Assembly (NCBI GenBank): GCA_028351415.1
Contig: JAOMJV010000004.1
Location: 1 to 60,204, forward strand
Source: Candidatus Nitrosopumilus sp.
Lineage (GTDB): Archaea > Thermoproteota > Nitrososphaeria > Nitrososphaerales > Nitrosopumilaceae
DNA length: 60,204 bases
Direction of reading: 5' to 3'
Part shown: piece by piece, positions 47,552 through 57,033 of the stretch
Numbering within the stretch: the first letter of the stretch is position 1
Layout of the letters: every line of letters starts with the position of its first letter
The notes under the pieces: model-generated
Databases searched by the model: none
What the model was told of the DNA's origin: nothing
The model's input: only the letters and a program-made list of their open reading frames with translations
Position numbers and translations under genes: made by a program

Positions 47552-47608
47552 TCAATTAAGAAAATTAACTGTATTTATCCAATTACAAAATAAAAAAATT
47601 CATTAAAG

Positions 47609-47791
47609 TCATTTTTGTAAAATTTCACCAAATATTTTTTCAATGATAGTAATACCGTCACAAAAAGTACATTTTGAAGAAATGGTAAATAAAACATCAC
47701 CCTCAGAAAAATCTCGCTTGTGGGACTTTTCACATTTGGGACATTTTTCAACAGTATAGGCCAAAACAATTTCTTTCTTTGAAAATATCAT
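47609..47791 (-). CDS. Small zinc-ribbon-like protein
   Basis: YTVEKCPKCEKSHKRDFSEGDVLFTISSKCTFCDGI; overlaps start of the downstream frame's neighbour (ATG/TGA type overlap with 47788 gene end). Confidence 0.7.
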   Translation of the reverse strand: MIFSKKEIVLAYTVEKCPKCEKSHKRDFSEGDVLFTISSKCTFCDGITIIEKIFGEILQK

Positions 47792-48918
47792 TGTGGAACT
47801 CCAGCAGTGTTTCCAACACCAATTACTACAATAGATTGGCCTTCAGAAGTGTTTTCTAGAATCATTTCATATACTTGTGAGCGTACATTATCAGCCTGAT
47901 CAGCGATTTCTTTAGTCATCAAAGTAATCGCCTCTTTTACAGACTGTTTAACAACAATTGAAAAAACAGGAATGTTATTTTGAGTAGTAATGTGCTCGAT
48001 TTGGAATTTTTCAGTTCCAATTCCACCAATTGCCGCACCAAATCCACGTGCAACGGATGCAGAATCTTCACCCTCCATTTTCAATGCAGCGTCAACCATA
48101 ATTACGGCATCAATTTTATTATTATCAACAATTTTTTGTAATGCGTCATCAGGTCTACCAACAGTAGAACCAGGGCCTTCGGCTTTAAGCAAAAATAGTT
48201 TACGGTTTTCATATTGTACTTTTGAAAGAGATGTTTGGAATGAAATAATTTCTTTTTCAGAATTTAACATCATTTTTCCAACCACCATTGGTCCAATCCC
48301 ATCACCAAGAGGTTGTCCCAATTTGAATGCAGAAATTGCAGCATTCATTGCAGTTGCATGCTCCATAAGAAATGGAAGAATCATTTGTACAGGCAAAATT
48401 AAGGGATAGTTCTTTTGTTTTTTTGCAGTCAAAAACATATGATTAACGATTTTGTAAATCATTTGTAAAGAGGACGCAATTTCAAGTAAAGTTTGGATAC
48501 GACTTATTTCAATTTCACTAAGTTCAGGGGAAATAGATTTTACATGATTCCGAGTATATTCTTCTCTTGACCTAACAGTATGTCGTACTTTATCCACAAT
48601 TCCACTAGGATCCATGTCAACAGGCATTATTGTAAAATAATCTAAAAATTGTTCAATTTTTTTTGTAGGATCATTTTTAGAAGAAGTGCTCTTCTGGACA
48701 TAATCAATTAATTCTTTTTTAGAATTTGTTCTAAAGCCATCTAATTTTTTAATCCCTTTTTTAATTTCACCAGAAGTTACTAAAAGCTGAATGTGTTGTC
48801 CATAAAATACAAAAAGAACAATTGGAAGAATCCAAACCAACATCATCAAAGGATTTGTCTCATCACTCATTGAGAACATTTGATCAAAATCAAAATCCGT
48901 GAAATTCAATAAAAACAA
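47788..48918 (-). CDS. DUF1512 family archaeal protein
   Basis: N-terminal TM; LGDGIGPMVVGKMMLNSEKEI, KAEGPGSTVGRPDDALQKIVDNNKIDAVIMVDAALKMEGEDSASVARGFGAAIGGIG. Confidence 0.8.
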   Translation of the reverse strand: MFLLNFTDFDFDQMFSMSDETNPLMMLVWILPIVLFVFYGQHIQLLVTSGEIKKGIKKLDGFRTNSKKELIDYVQKSTSSKNDPTKKIEQFLDYFTIMPVDMDPSGIVDKVRHTVRSREEYTRNHVKSISPELSEIEISRIQTLLEIASSLQMIYKIVNHMFLTAKKQKNYPLILPVQMILPFLMEHATAMNAAISAFKLGQPLGDGIGPMVVGKMMLNSEKEIISFQTSLSKVQYENRKLFLLKAEGPGSTVGRPDDALQKIVDNNKIDAVIMVDAALKMEGEDSASVARGFGAAIGGIGTEKFQIEHITTQNNIPVFSIVVKQSVKEAITLMTKEIADQADNVRSQVYEMILENTSEGQSIVVIGVGNTAGVPQ

Positions 48919-48984
48919 ATATTTTCAAATCTAAATTAAATGATTCGTCAAAAAAGAGGGAAAAATCAAAAAACGGTAGCATAT

Positions 48985-49000
48985 TGTCCTTTTATATAGT
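48985..49000 (+). promoter_or_regulatory. TATA-box region of the TBP gene
   Basis: tccttttatatagtag about 25-30 nt upstream of the ATG at 49021, archaeal promoter-like. Confidence 0.5.
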
Positions 49001-49020
49001 AGAACGAAAAAAAACTGGAC

Positions 49021-49581
49021 ATGCCACAAACAAAACCAATGATAAGCATAGTTAACGTAGTAGCCTCAGCATCAGTAGATCAAAAAATGGATTTAAACGA
49101 CATTACAAGAAAATTTCCAGACGTAGAATATCATCCAGATGTATTTCCAGGCCTAGTTTTTAGATTAAAAGTTCCAAAAAGTGCAACCTTGATTTTCAGT
49201 TCAGGCAAAATGGTATGTACAGGTTCTAAATCAGAGGAATTGGCAAAAAAAGCAGTAAAGACAGTAGTTCAACAACTTCGAAAAGGAGGAATTAAAGTAA
49301 AAAAAGACGCAGTTGTTACGATTCAAAACATCGTGTCTTCAATTAACCTTGGCGGCAAAGTCAACCTGGAACAGGCTGCAAGAACATTGCCAAGAAGCAT
49401 GTACGAGCCAGAGCAATTCCCAGGTCTGATTCACAGAATGCTTGATCCAAAAACAGTCATTTTGATTTTTGCGTCAGGAAAGCTTGTCTGTGTCGGTGCT
49501 AAACTTGAAACGGAAGTATACAGATCTGTAAACAATGTTCATTCGTTGTTAGAAGAAAAAGATCTGATGGTTTACGATTAA
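49021..49581 (+). CDS. tbp: TATA-box-binding protein
   Basis: Two-fold repeat: IVNVVASASVDQKMDLNDITRKFPDVEYHPDVFPGLVFRLKVPKSATLIFSSGKMVCTGSKSEE / IQNIVSSINLGGKVNLEQAARTLPRSMYEPEQFPGLIHRMLDPKTVILIFASGKLVCVGAK. Confidence 0.98.
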   Translation: MPQTKPMISIVNVVASASVDQKMDLNDITRKFPDVEYHPDVFPGLVFRLKVPKSATLIFSSGKMVCTGSKSEELAKKAVKTVVQQLRKGGIKVKKDAVVTIQNIVSSINLGGKVNLEQAARTLPRSMYEPEQFPGLIHRMLDPKTVILIFASGKLVCVGAKLETEVYRSVNNVHSLLEEKDLMVYD

Positions 49582-49604
49582 TTAAAAAAATATCTATAAA
49601 AAAA

Positions 49605-49934
49605 TTATTTGATTGGGCTTCCCAACGCAACGTCTTCAGTGACAGTTAACCAATATGGTTTATCATCCACATCTGCAGCTAACAACATGGCATTGGATTC
49701 AACACCAGCCATAGTTTTTGGCTCCAAATTTGCAAGAACGATTACAGTTTTTCCAACAATGTCTTCAGGTTGAAAGTATTGTGCACCGCCAATGATTACA
49801 TCCCTTTGATCATCTCCACCCAGATCAATTCTACCTTTTATGATTCTAGATTTACCCTCAATAGATTCAGTTGCGATAATTTTTGCAACTCTAAGATCTA
49901 ATTTTGCAAAGTCATCATATGAAACAGTATTCAT
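49605..49934 (-). CDS. tRNA-binding OB-fold protein (MetRS C-terminal domain/CsaA-like)
   Basis: SYDDFAKLDLRVAKIIATESIEG, KTVIVLANLEPKTMAGVESNAMLLAA. Confidence 0.9.
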   Translation of the reverse strand: MNTVSYDDFAKLDLRVAKIIATESIEGKSRIIKGRIDLGGDDQRDVIIGGAQYFQPEDIVGKTVIVLANLEPKTMAGVESNAMLLAADVDDKPYWLTVTEDVALGSPIK

Positions 49935-49971
49935 AACATATCCAAGTTTATCGGTTTAAAATCAATTTGCA

Positions 49972-50169
49972 TTACTGTAATTCTTTTTTTGTGATTCCAC
50001 TAGTTTCAATATCGTATTTTAAAGCAGCTGGCAATTCCATGTATTTTTTGTTAACCATTTCAATAATTTGATCATCAGGGACACTAACTTTTTTTAACAG
50101 TTTCCCACGCTGATGTGCATATGCATTTTTCCAAAAAGTACTAGCGTCAAAAGTTTCAATTTTTGGCAT
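49972..50169 (-). CDS. Hypothetical protein, 65 aa
   Basis: MPKIETFDASTFWKNAYAHQRGKLLKKVSVPDDQIIEMVNKKYMELPAALKYDIETSGITKKELQ; intact ORF. Confidence 0.6.
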   Translation of the reverse strand: MPKIETFDASTFWKNAYAHQRGKLLKKVSVPDDQIIEMVNKKYMELPAALKYDIETSGITKKELQ

Positions 50170-50206
50170 ATGTGAAGTAAAAATGGTGTTCTTTTAAATT
50201 TTAAGG

Positions 50207-50309
50207 GACTGTGATGGAAGAATGGTCAAGGCCATTAGAACCGGAGTTAATGTTCTGGATTTTAGGCATTGGCCCACCACAGTCTGAATCAACAGCGGGT
50301 GGAATCTAA
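50207..50309 (+). other. Nested-stem intergenic element overlapping a 31-aa ORF (structured RNA or micro-protein gene)
   Basis: gactgtg(50207-50213)/cacagtc(50278-50284), ggcca/tggcc, ccgga/tctgg nested stems; ORF ATG 50214 - TAA 50309: MEEWSRPLEPELMFWILGIGPPQSESTAGGI. Confidence 0.4.
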
Positions 50310-50340
50310 TATATTTGATACAAAAAGGATCTAACTAAAG

Positions 50341-50757
50341 ATGGCAATAATTGTGGTTCAAGTAGAAGTTAATTCCACAGCAGGTAAGGTATGGGAAGTT
50401 ATTTCAGACATAGACAATGAACCAAGATTTTGGAAAGGTACCAAAGAAGTAAAGACATTATCAAAAGAAGGAAATGTTATCAAAAGAGAAATTACAATAG
50501 CATTCAGAGATCAAAAATGCCTTCAAGAAATTCAATTAAAACCTGAAGAAGAAATCAAAGCGACATTCACAAAAGGAATACTAGATGGAACAAAAATCAT
50601 CACGTTGATTCCTAAAAATAATACGGTAATCTTGGAAACAAAATGGGATATTAAATTATCAGGAAAGATGAACATGTTTACTGCGATAATAAAAAATCAT
50701 ATTAAAAGCGGAACAGAGCAAGCTATGAAAAGCATTAAAGAAGAAATTGAGAAATAA
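50341..50757 (+). CDS. SRPBCC (START/Bet v1-like) family protein
   Basis: VVQVEVNSTAGKVWEVISDIDNEPRFWKGTKEVKTL; polyketide cyclase/SRPBCC pattern. Confidence 0.85.
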   Translation: MAIIVVQVEVNSTAGKVWEVISDIDNEPRFWKGTKEVKTLSKEGNVIKREITIAFRDQKCLQEIQLKPEEEIKATFTKGILDGTKIITLIPKNNTVILETKWDIKLSGKMNMFTAIIKNHIKSGTEQAMKSIKEEIEK

Positions 50758-50760
50758 ATT

Positions 50761-51969
50761 ATGGAGTTAATTATAGATATAATCATTTATGCAGTTACAG
50801 CAATTTTAATTGGAATTTGTGGGGCATGGATATATCTAATTAAATCTATGATTGAAACATTCACATTAACACCGTACTTGGATAAATTTGAAAATACAAA
50901 TAATTTAACACCTAAAGTTTCAATTATTCTTCCTGCAAGAAATGAAGAAAAGTATTTAGGAAAATGTTTAGATTCGTTAATTGATCAGGATTATCAAAAT
51001 TATGAAATTATAGTAATCGATGATTCATCAGAAGATTCAACAGGAAAAATAATTGCAGAATATGCAAATAAAAACTCCAAAGTCATACATGTTTCAGCAA
51101 ATTCAAAACCAGAGGGATGGATGGGAAAGAATTGGGCATGCATGGAAGGGTATAGGAAGTCAACAGGAGAACTGCTACTATTTACAGATGCAGACACAAA
51201 GCATTCAAAACAAGTAATTTCATTAGCAGTTTCACATCTACATAGTTTAAAATTAGATGCATTGTCAGCGATTCCAAGATTACTTACATTTGATTTTTTA
51301 ACTAAAGTATCACTACCAATGATCTCAACATTTTTGCATACAAGATTTTCAGCAATTAATGTAAATAATCCAAAGAAAAAAGCAGCATACTTTTTTGGAA
51401 GTTTTTTCATCATTACAAAAAAAACATATGAGCAAGTAGGAATGCATGAAGGAGTTAAGCATGAAATAATTGAAGATGGAGCATTAGGTAAAAAAGTAAA
51501 AGAGGCAGGACATAAAATGAGAATTGTTCGAGGTGACCATCTCATAGATGCAGTATGGGCAAGAGATTCAAGTACACTATGGCATGCATTAAAAAGATTA
51601 ATGATTCCACTTTATTTGCAAAGTGAAAAAATTGCTATTGGAAGTTTTTTTGCAGTGTTATTTTTATTGTTTATCCCATTTCCAGTATTTGCAATTGTAA
51701 ATTTTATTCCAATAGATTCATTCCCAACAAAAATACTGTATGCTTCAGCAGCAGTTGCGTCGGGGTTAATTTACACAGGAGCTGTAATTGAAGTGAAAAT
51801 GGGATTGAAATTAAAACTCATTCATGCCCTATGTGCACCGCTAGGAGGATTAGTAGTAAGTTTAGGATTTCTTACAGGTCTGATTCAAGCTAAAGGGACA
51901 TCATCAGTATCATGGAGAGGAAGAAGTTATTCATTGAAAGACCATACACAAAGTTCTCTTAGCATATAG
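50761..51969 (+). CDS. Family 2 glycosyltransferase, membrane-associated
   Basis: VSIILPARNEEKYLGKCLDSLIDQDYQNYEIIVIDDSSEDSTGKI, LLFTDADTKHS, EIIEDGALGKKVKEAGHK, C-terminal TMs. Confidence 0.93.
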   Translation: MELIIDIIIYAVTAILIGICGAWIYLIKSMIETFTLTPYLDKFENTNNLTPKVSIILPARNEEKYLGKCLDSLIDQDYQNYEIIVIDDSSEDSTGKIIAEYANKNSKVIHVSANSKPEGWMGKNWACMEGYRKSTGELLLFTDADTKHSKQVISLAVSHLHSLKLDALSAIPRLLTFDFLTKVSLPMISTFLHTRFSAINVNNPKKKAAYFFGSFFIITKKTYEQVGMHEGVKHEIIEDGALGKKVKEAGHKMRIVRGDHLIDAVWARDSSTLWHALKRLMIPLYLQSEKIAIGSFFAVLFLLFIPFPVFAIVNFIPIDSFPTKILYASAAVASGLIYTGAVIEVKMGLKLKLIHALCAPLGGLVVSLGFLTGLIQAKGTSSVSWRGRSYSLKDHTQSSLSI

Positions 51970-52015
51970 AAAAACAAGTAATACCTTTACATAGAAATAG
52001 CAAAGTAACGATCGT

Positions 52016-53182
52016 ATGGACAAATCAGGCATATTTGTAGGCGCAACGGTAGGCAGTATTGCTGTATTAATCATATTTACATCAGTATTCATCATACCAG
52101 CAGAATCAGATGAAACTATAATGCAGATGCAAGATGAAATAAATGAAAACAAAATACAGATGCAAGATGAAATAAATGAAATTAACAACATAATTTTAAC
52201 AAAATCAAAAACACTATCGTTAATTGAAATTTTTGAAAAATCTGAACCAGGAGTGGTTAGAGTCAACATACAAAGAAATCAAACAGAAAATGAAACTGGG
52301 GGCGTAGGTTCAGGATTTGTGTTTGATAAGAAGGGACACATAATTACAAATGCACATGTAGTTAAAGATGCAACAAAAACAATTGTCACATTTTTAGATG
52401 GTAGATCATATAATGCAGAAATTATAGGAGTTGATGAATATACAGACATAGGAGTAATCAAAGTTAATGCAGATTTAAAATTATTAAATCCGTTATCACT
52501 TGGAGATTCATCTAATCTACAAGTAGGAGAACCAATAACGGCAATTGGAAATCCATTTGGATTATCAGGTTCTATGACATCAGGAATTATTAGTCAAATG
52601 GGAAGACTGCTTCCATCAGATTCAGGCTTTCAAATTCCAGATGTAATTCAAACAGACGCAGCTATTAATCCAGGAAATTCAGGCGGACCATTGTTGAATA
52701 TGAGGGGAGAAATTGTAGGAATTAACACAGCAATACAGTCAACAACAGGTGAGTTTACAGGGGTAGGATTTGCAATACCGTCACAAACAGTTGCAAAAAT
52801 TGTACCCACTTTGATCAGTGATGGTAAATACAAACATCCTTGGATTGGAATTTCAGGAACAGATATCGATTTAGAAATGGCAAATGTAATGGAATTAGAG
52901 AATACGTTAGGGTTCTTAATTATTACAGTGATAGAAGACAGCCCAGCATCAGATGCAGGTCTAATCGGATCAAATAAAATGATAGAAGTGGAAGGTAGAG
53001 AATATTCCATCGGAGGAGACATAATTATCTCAGTAGACGGAATAGATGTTAGAAAAATAGACGATATTTTGATACATCTTCAAAGAGGAAAAACAGTGGG
53101 AGATGAAATGGTTTTAGAGGTTTTAAGAGATGGTAGAACAACAAACGTTACAATTGTACTTCAAGAAAGACCAAATCAATAA
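52016..53182 (+). CDS. Trypsin-like serine protease with PDZ domain (HtrA/DegP family), membrane-anchored
   Basis: GSGFVFDKKGHIITNAHVV (His), YTDIGVIKV (Asp), QTDAAINPGNSGGPLLN (Ser), GGDIIISVDGIDVRKIDDILIHLQ (PDZ); N-terminal TM. Confidence 0.95.
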   Translation: MDKSGIFVGATVGSIAVLIIFTSVFIIPAESDETIMQMQDEINENKIQMQDEINEINNIILTKSKTLSLIEIFEKSEPGVVRVNIQRNQTENETGGVGSGFVFDKKGHIITNAHVVKDATKTIVTFLDGRSYNAEIIGVDEYTDIGVIKVNADLKLLNPLSLGDSSNLQVGEPITAIGNPFGLSGSMTSGIISQMGRLLPSDSGFQIPDVIQTDAAINPGNSGGPLLNMRGEIVGINTAIQSTTGEFTGVGFAIPSQTVAKIVPTLISDGKYKHPWIGISGTDIDLEMANVMELENTLGFLIITVIEDSPASDAGLIGSNKMIEVEGREYSIGGDIIISVDGIDVRKIDDILIHLQRGKTVGDEMVLEVLRDGRTTNVTIVLQERPNQ

Positions 53183-53227
53183 AAAAACGGATACAAGCAT
53201 AAATACATCCACAAAAAAATTATTTCG

Positions 53228-54397
53228 ATGACTAATCTGATATTAAAATCTGAGATCCTTAACAACGTCTTAGAAAATAAACCCATTGCTCGTCAAGAAA
53301 TTATAGATATTTATCAAAATTCAATAAAAAACTCAAATGACCTATTTTTAACTGCACAAAATTTAAGAATAAAAAATAAAAGCAATTCAGTTACATTTTC
53401 AAAAAAAGCATTTTTCAATATTGTTAATCTTTGTAAGGATACTTGTTCATATTGTACATACAAGGCAGAGCCAGGAGAAGAAAAAATATCGTTAATGTCA
53501 AAGCAACAAATTAAAGATTTGTTGGAATTATCAAAAAAATACAAATGTGTTGAGGCACTTTTTGTGACAGGAGAACAGCCAGAACAAAAATATCCAGAAG
53601 CACGAGAGTGGCTTAAAGAAAATGGATTCAAGTCAACTTCAGAATATCTAGTGCATTCATCAGAAATGGCGTTAGAATTAGGATTGTTTCCACATACAAA
53701 TGCCGGAAATTTGAACTTTGAGGAAATGAAAGAGCTCAAAAAAACAAACGTGTCAATGGGAATTATGCTAGAAAATGTTAGTGAAAGATTGACAAAAAAA
53801 GGAATGCCGCACCATTTGGCTGCAAGTAAGAAACCACAAACCAGATTAAAGATTTTAGAAAATTCAGGAAAATTAGGAATTCCAATGACCACAGGAATCC
53901 TTGTAGGAATTGGTGAAACGATAGAAGAAATCATAGACTCGATATTGGCAATTAAAGAATTACATGAAAAATATAAAAATATTCAAGAAGTGATTTTACA
54001 AAATTTTCATCCAAAACCAGATACAATAATGAAAGACACACCGTCAGCAAATGAAGAGTATTTTAAAAAAATTGTAGCATTGACAAGGATCATAATACCG
54101 CAAATGAATATACAAATTCCACCAAATCTATCCCCAAGATCATATCAAAGTTTCTTACAACTAGGGATAAATGATTGGGGAGGAATTTCACCACTGACAC
54201 CAGATTTTGTGAATCCTGAATTTTCTTGGCCAGAAATTAACAAAGTGGAAGAAAATTCAAAAAAAGCAGGATTTGATTTGAAATGCAGGTTTCCAGTATA
54301 CCCAGAATTCTTTTCTTTTATTAGTAAAAAGTTAAGAGATAAAATAGCAGTGATTGAAAACGAAGAAGGATACGTAAAAGAGGAATATTGGAAATGA
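53228..54397 (+). CDS. cofG: 7,8-didemethyl-8-hydroxy-5-deazariboflavin synthase subunit CofG
   Basis: Radical SAM CKDTCSYCTYKAEPGEEKISLMS, ALFVTGEQPEQKYPEAR, VILQNFHPKPDTIM, DWGGISPLTPDFVNPEFSWPEI. Confidence 0.94.
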   Translation: MTNLILKSEILNNVLENKPIARQEIIDIYQNSIKNSNDLFLTAQNLRIKNKSNSVTFSKKAFFNIVNLCKDTCSYCTYKAEPGEEKISLMSKQQIKDLLELSKKYKCVEALFVTGEQPEQKYPEAREWLKENGFKSTSEYLVHSSEMALELGLFPHTNAGNLNFEEMKELKKTNVSMGIMLENVSERLTKKGMPHHLAASKKPQTRLKILENSGKLGIPMTTGILVGIGETIEEIIDSILAIKELHEKYKNIQEVILQNFHPKPDTIMKDTPSANEEYFKKIVALTRIIIPQMNIQIPPNLSPRSYQSFLQLGINDWGGISPLTPDFVNPEFSWPEINKVEENSKKAGFDLKCRFPVYPEFFSFISKKLRDKIAVIENEEGYVKEEYWK

Positions 54398-55653
54398 CAA
54401 ATAATATAGAATCCCTGTTTAGAAATACAGACCCAATAGTAACAGAAATTTTAAACAAAGCACTATCAGAAAAAGAAATATCTGCTAAAGAAGGAATAGA
54501 GCTGTACAAAACAAAAGGAATTGAGTTTCATCTGGTAGGATTAGTGGCAAATGAATTACGAAAAAGAAGAGTAGGGAACACAGTATCTTATGTAGTTAAT
54601 AGAAATATCAATTTTACAAATGTGTGCATTAAGCAATGTGGGTTTTGTGCATTTAGTAGGGATTTTAGAGAAGAAGAAGGATATTTTCTACCAACAGAAG
54701 AAATTGTACGTAGAGCAAAAGAAGCTCATAGCCTAGGTGCAACAGAAGTTTGCATTCAAGCAGGATTACCACCAGACATGAAAGGAGATTTGTATGAAAG
54801 TATTTGCAGAGAAATTAAAAAAGAAATTCCAGATATCCATATTCATGGATTTTCACCTGAGGAAATTCTTTACGGGGCAACTAGATCAAATGTTTCAATT
54901 ATAGAATTTTTAAAAAGAATGAAGGATGCAGGGGTTAATACACTGCCAGGAACATCTGCAGAAATTTTGGATCAAAAATTAAGGGATAAAATATCTCCAG
55001 GAAGAATTACAGTAAAAGAATGGGAAGAGGTTATCAAAGGAGCTCACAAGATGGGAATAACTACAACATCAACTATGATGTTTGGTCATCTAGAAACACT
55101 TGAAGAAAGAGTAAATCACATTGTAAAATTAAGAGAAATTCAAAAAGAGACAGGAGGGTTTACGGAATTTGTTCCACTAAATTTTGTCCATACAGAAGCA
55201 CCAATGTACAAACATCAACTACATGAAGGAATACAGCAAGGTGGAAGTGGAAATGATGTTTTACTCACACATGCAATTGCAAGAATTATGTTCAATAATT
55301 CAATAGACAATATTCAAATGTCATGGGTAAAGGAAGGTCAAAAAATGTCACAACTGTTACTAATGTGGGGGGCAAATGATTTTGGCGGGACGTTAATGAA
55401 TGAGAGCATATCGACATCAGCAGGTTCAGAGCACGGGCAATTGATAAGACCAAAAGAAATAAGACGAATGGCACGGGAAATAGGAAGAATTCCAGCTGAA
55501 AGAAATACACAGTATAAAATATTAAAAAAGTTTGAAGCAGGAAATGAATCTGAAGAGGGATTAGACAAGATTACAGATTATTCACAATTTGGATCATATG
55601 CAGAATTAATTAAAATTAATGAATTCAGATACAAAAATCCAAGAGAAAAATAA
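54388..55653 (+). CDS. cofH: 5-amino-6-(D-ribitylamino)uracil-L-tyrosine 4-hydroxyphenyl transferase CofH
   Basis: Radical SAM CIKQCGFCAFSRDFREEEGYFL, CIQAGLPPDMKGDLY, HIHGFSPEEI, TLPGTSAEILDQKLRDKISPGRI, GANDFGGTLMNESIS. Confidence 0.94.
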   Translation: MEMTNNIESLFRNTDPIVTEILNKALSEKEISAKEGIELYKTKGIEFHLVGLVANELRKRRVGNTVSYVVNRNINFTNVCIKQCGFCAFSRDFREEEGYFLPTEEIVRRAKEAHSLGATEVCIQAGLPPDMKGDLYESICREIKKEIPDIHIHGFSPEEILYGATRSNVSIIEFLKRMKDAGVNTLPGTSAEILDQKLRDKISPGRITVKEWEEVIKGAHKMGITTTSTMMFGHLETLEERVNHIVKLREIQKETGGFTEFVPLNFVHTEAPMYKHQLHEGIQQGGSGNDVLLTHAIARIMFNNSIDNIQMSWVKEGQKMSQLLLMWGANDFGGTLMNESISTSAGSEHGQLIRPKEIRRMAREIGRIPAERNTQYKILKKFEAGNESEEGLDKITDYSQFGSYAELIKINEFRYKNPREK

Positions 55654-57015
55654 TTGTCACCCTTAGAGAGGGCACTAACTCATTCAAACAATATAGAAGT
55701 AGACGAATGCGAGGTGGTGGTTGTTAAAAAAAATATCACAACAGTTAGAATCACAGATTCAGAAATTGTAGAAATTAAACAAAATTTTGATGAAAATTAT
55801 GGGATTAGATTAATTCATCAGAAAAAAATAGCGTCAATACAAACAACCAACAAAGAAAAAATTACAGACTCAATAGATGAAGGATTAAAAATAGCACTAA
55901 AACTAAAATCAAGAGAATTTTGGAGAGGCTTGCCAGATAAAAAAGAGGTCACGCAGTTAGAAGGAACATTTGATCAAAAACTAAAGGACATTTCAGGCTC
56001 AAAAGCAGCAGATATTGCTCAAAATATGATTAATTCATCAGAAAATAAAAAAATAGACACAATCACGGGTTCGTTGAACATAGTTTGCGAAGATTTTGAG
56101 TTAGGTAATTCCAAGGGATTAAATTTTAATCATAAATCCACATACATTTCAGGGATCATCAATGCAGAGTCAGAACAGAGCACACTACCAGTATCAGGCA
56201 TAGGCCATGCATGTGGTAGAACATTATCAAAATTTTCTCCAGAGCAAATAGGAACTGATGCAAAAAAGATGTGCATAGAATCAATCAATCCACAAAAAAT
56301 TAATTCAGATAAATATTCGATAATTTTTGATCCTTATTCAGTAGGAGAGTTACTATCATTTGTAGTAGCATCCAATTTTAATTTCAAAACAATGTCAGAA
56401 AAGAAAAGTTGCTTTTTAAATAATTTTAAAAATAAAATATCTGTAGATGAATTTAATTTAATAGATGATCCACACACGCCAGAAGGGATTGGAACAAAAG
56501 CAATAGATGATGAAGGTGTCAAAACTAAAAAAATAAAATTAATTGAAAATGGAATTTTTGAAAATGTTTTTTCAAATAGTTATGATAGTTACAAAGAAGG
56601 GGGGAAAGAATCATCAGGTAATGCAATACGAATGGGATCTCCAATGGGAAGAAGCGCAGATCCAATTCCAATTTCTGCACCACACAATCTCACAGTTGCA
56701 CCAGGCAATACATCTCAAGAAGATATGATCAAAGATACAAAACATGGATTGCTAGTAGGAAGGTTATGGTACACATATGCAGTAAATCCAATAAAAGGAG
56801 ATTTTTCATGCACTGCAAGAAGTGGAATTAGAATAATAGAAAATGGGAAAATAAAGGGACCTGGAAAATCAGTAAGAATAGTGCATAATCTTACAACATT
56901 ATTAAAAAACATATCAAGTATTGGAAATGATCAAAGAAGAGTTATTCAGTGGGCATCATTGCCGTCAATCACCCCATCAATTAAAGTTGAAAATATATCA
57001 GTGAATTCAATTTAA
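55654..57015 (+). CDS. TldD/PmbA family metalloprotease-like protein, TTG start
   Basis: FDPYSVGELLSFVVASNF, DDPHTPEGIGTKAIDDEGVKTKKIKLIENG, VGRLWYTYAVNPIKGDFSCTARSGIRIIENGKI. Confidence 0.88.
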   Translation: MSPLERALTHSNNIEVDECEVVVVKKNITTVRITDSEIVEIKQNFDENYGIRLIHQKKIASIQTTNKEKITDSIDEGLKIALKLKSREFWRGLPDKKEVTQLEGTFDQKLKDISGSKAADIAQNMINSSENKKIDTITGSLNIVCEDFELGNSKGLNFNHKSTYISGIINAESEQSTLPVSGIGHACGRTLSKFSPEQIGTDAKKMCIESINPQKINSDKYSIIFDPYSVGELLSFVVASNFNFKTMSEKKSCFLNNFKNKISVDEFNLIDDPHTPEGIGTKAIDDEGVKTKKIKLIENGIFENVFSNSYDSYKEGGKESSGNAIRMGSPMGRSADPIPISAPHNLTVAPGNTSQEDMIKDTKHGLLVGRLWYTYAVNPIKGDFSCTARSGIRIIENGKIKGPGKSVRIVHNLTTLLKNISSIGNDQRRVIQWASLPSITPSIKVENISVNSI

Positions 57016-57033
57016 GGCTAACTTAGGCACGAA

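Noticed and set aside
47575-47769. Minus ORF 47575..47769
   Set aside because: Overlaps the 47609..47791 frame, which has a convincing CPKC/CTFC zinc ribbon; the other frame looks like a shadow.
50207-50309. tRNA gene at 50.2 kb
   Set aside because: No canonical T-arm (GTTCRANNC), D-arm or 5-bp/7-nt anticodon arm could be fitted, so reported only as an unexplained element.
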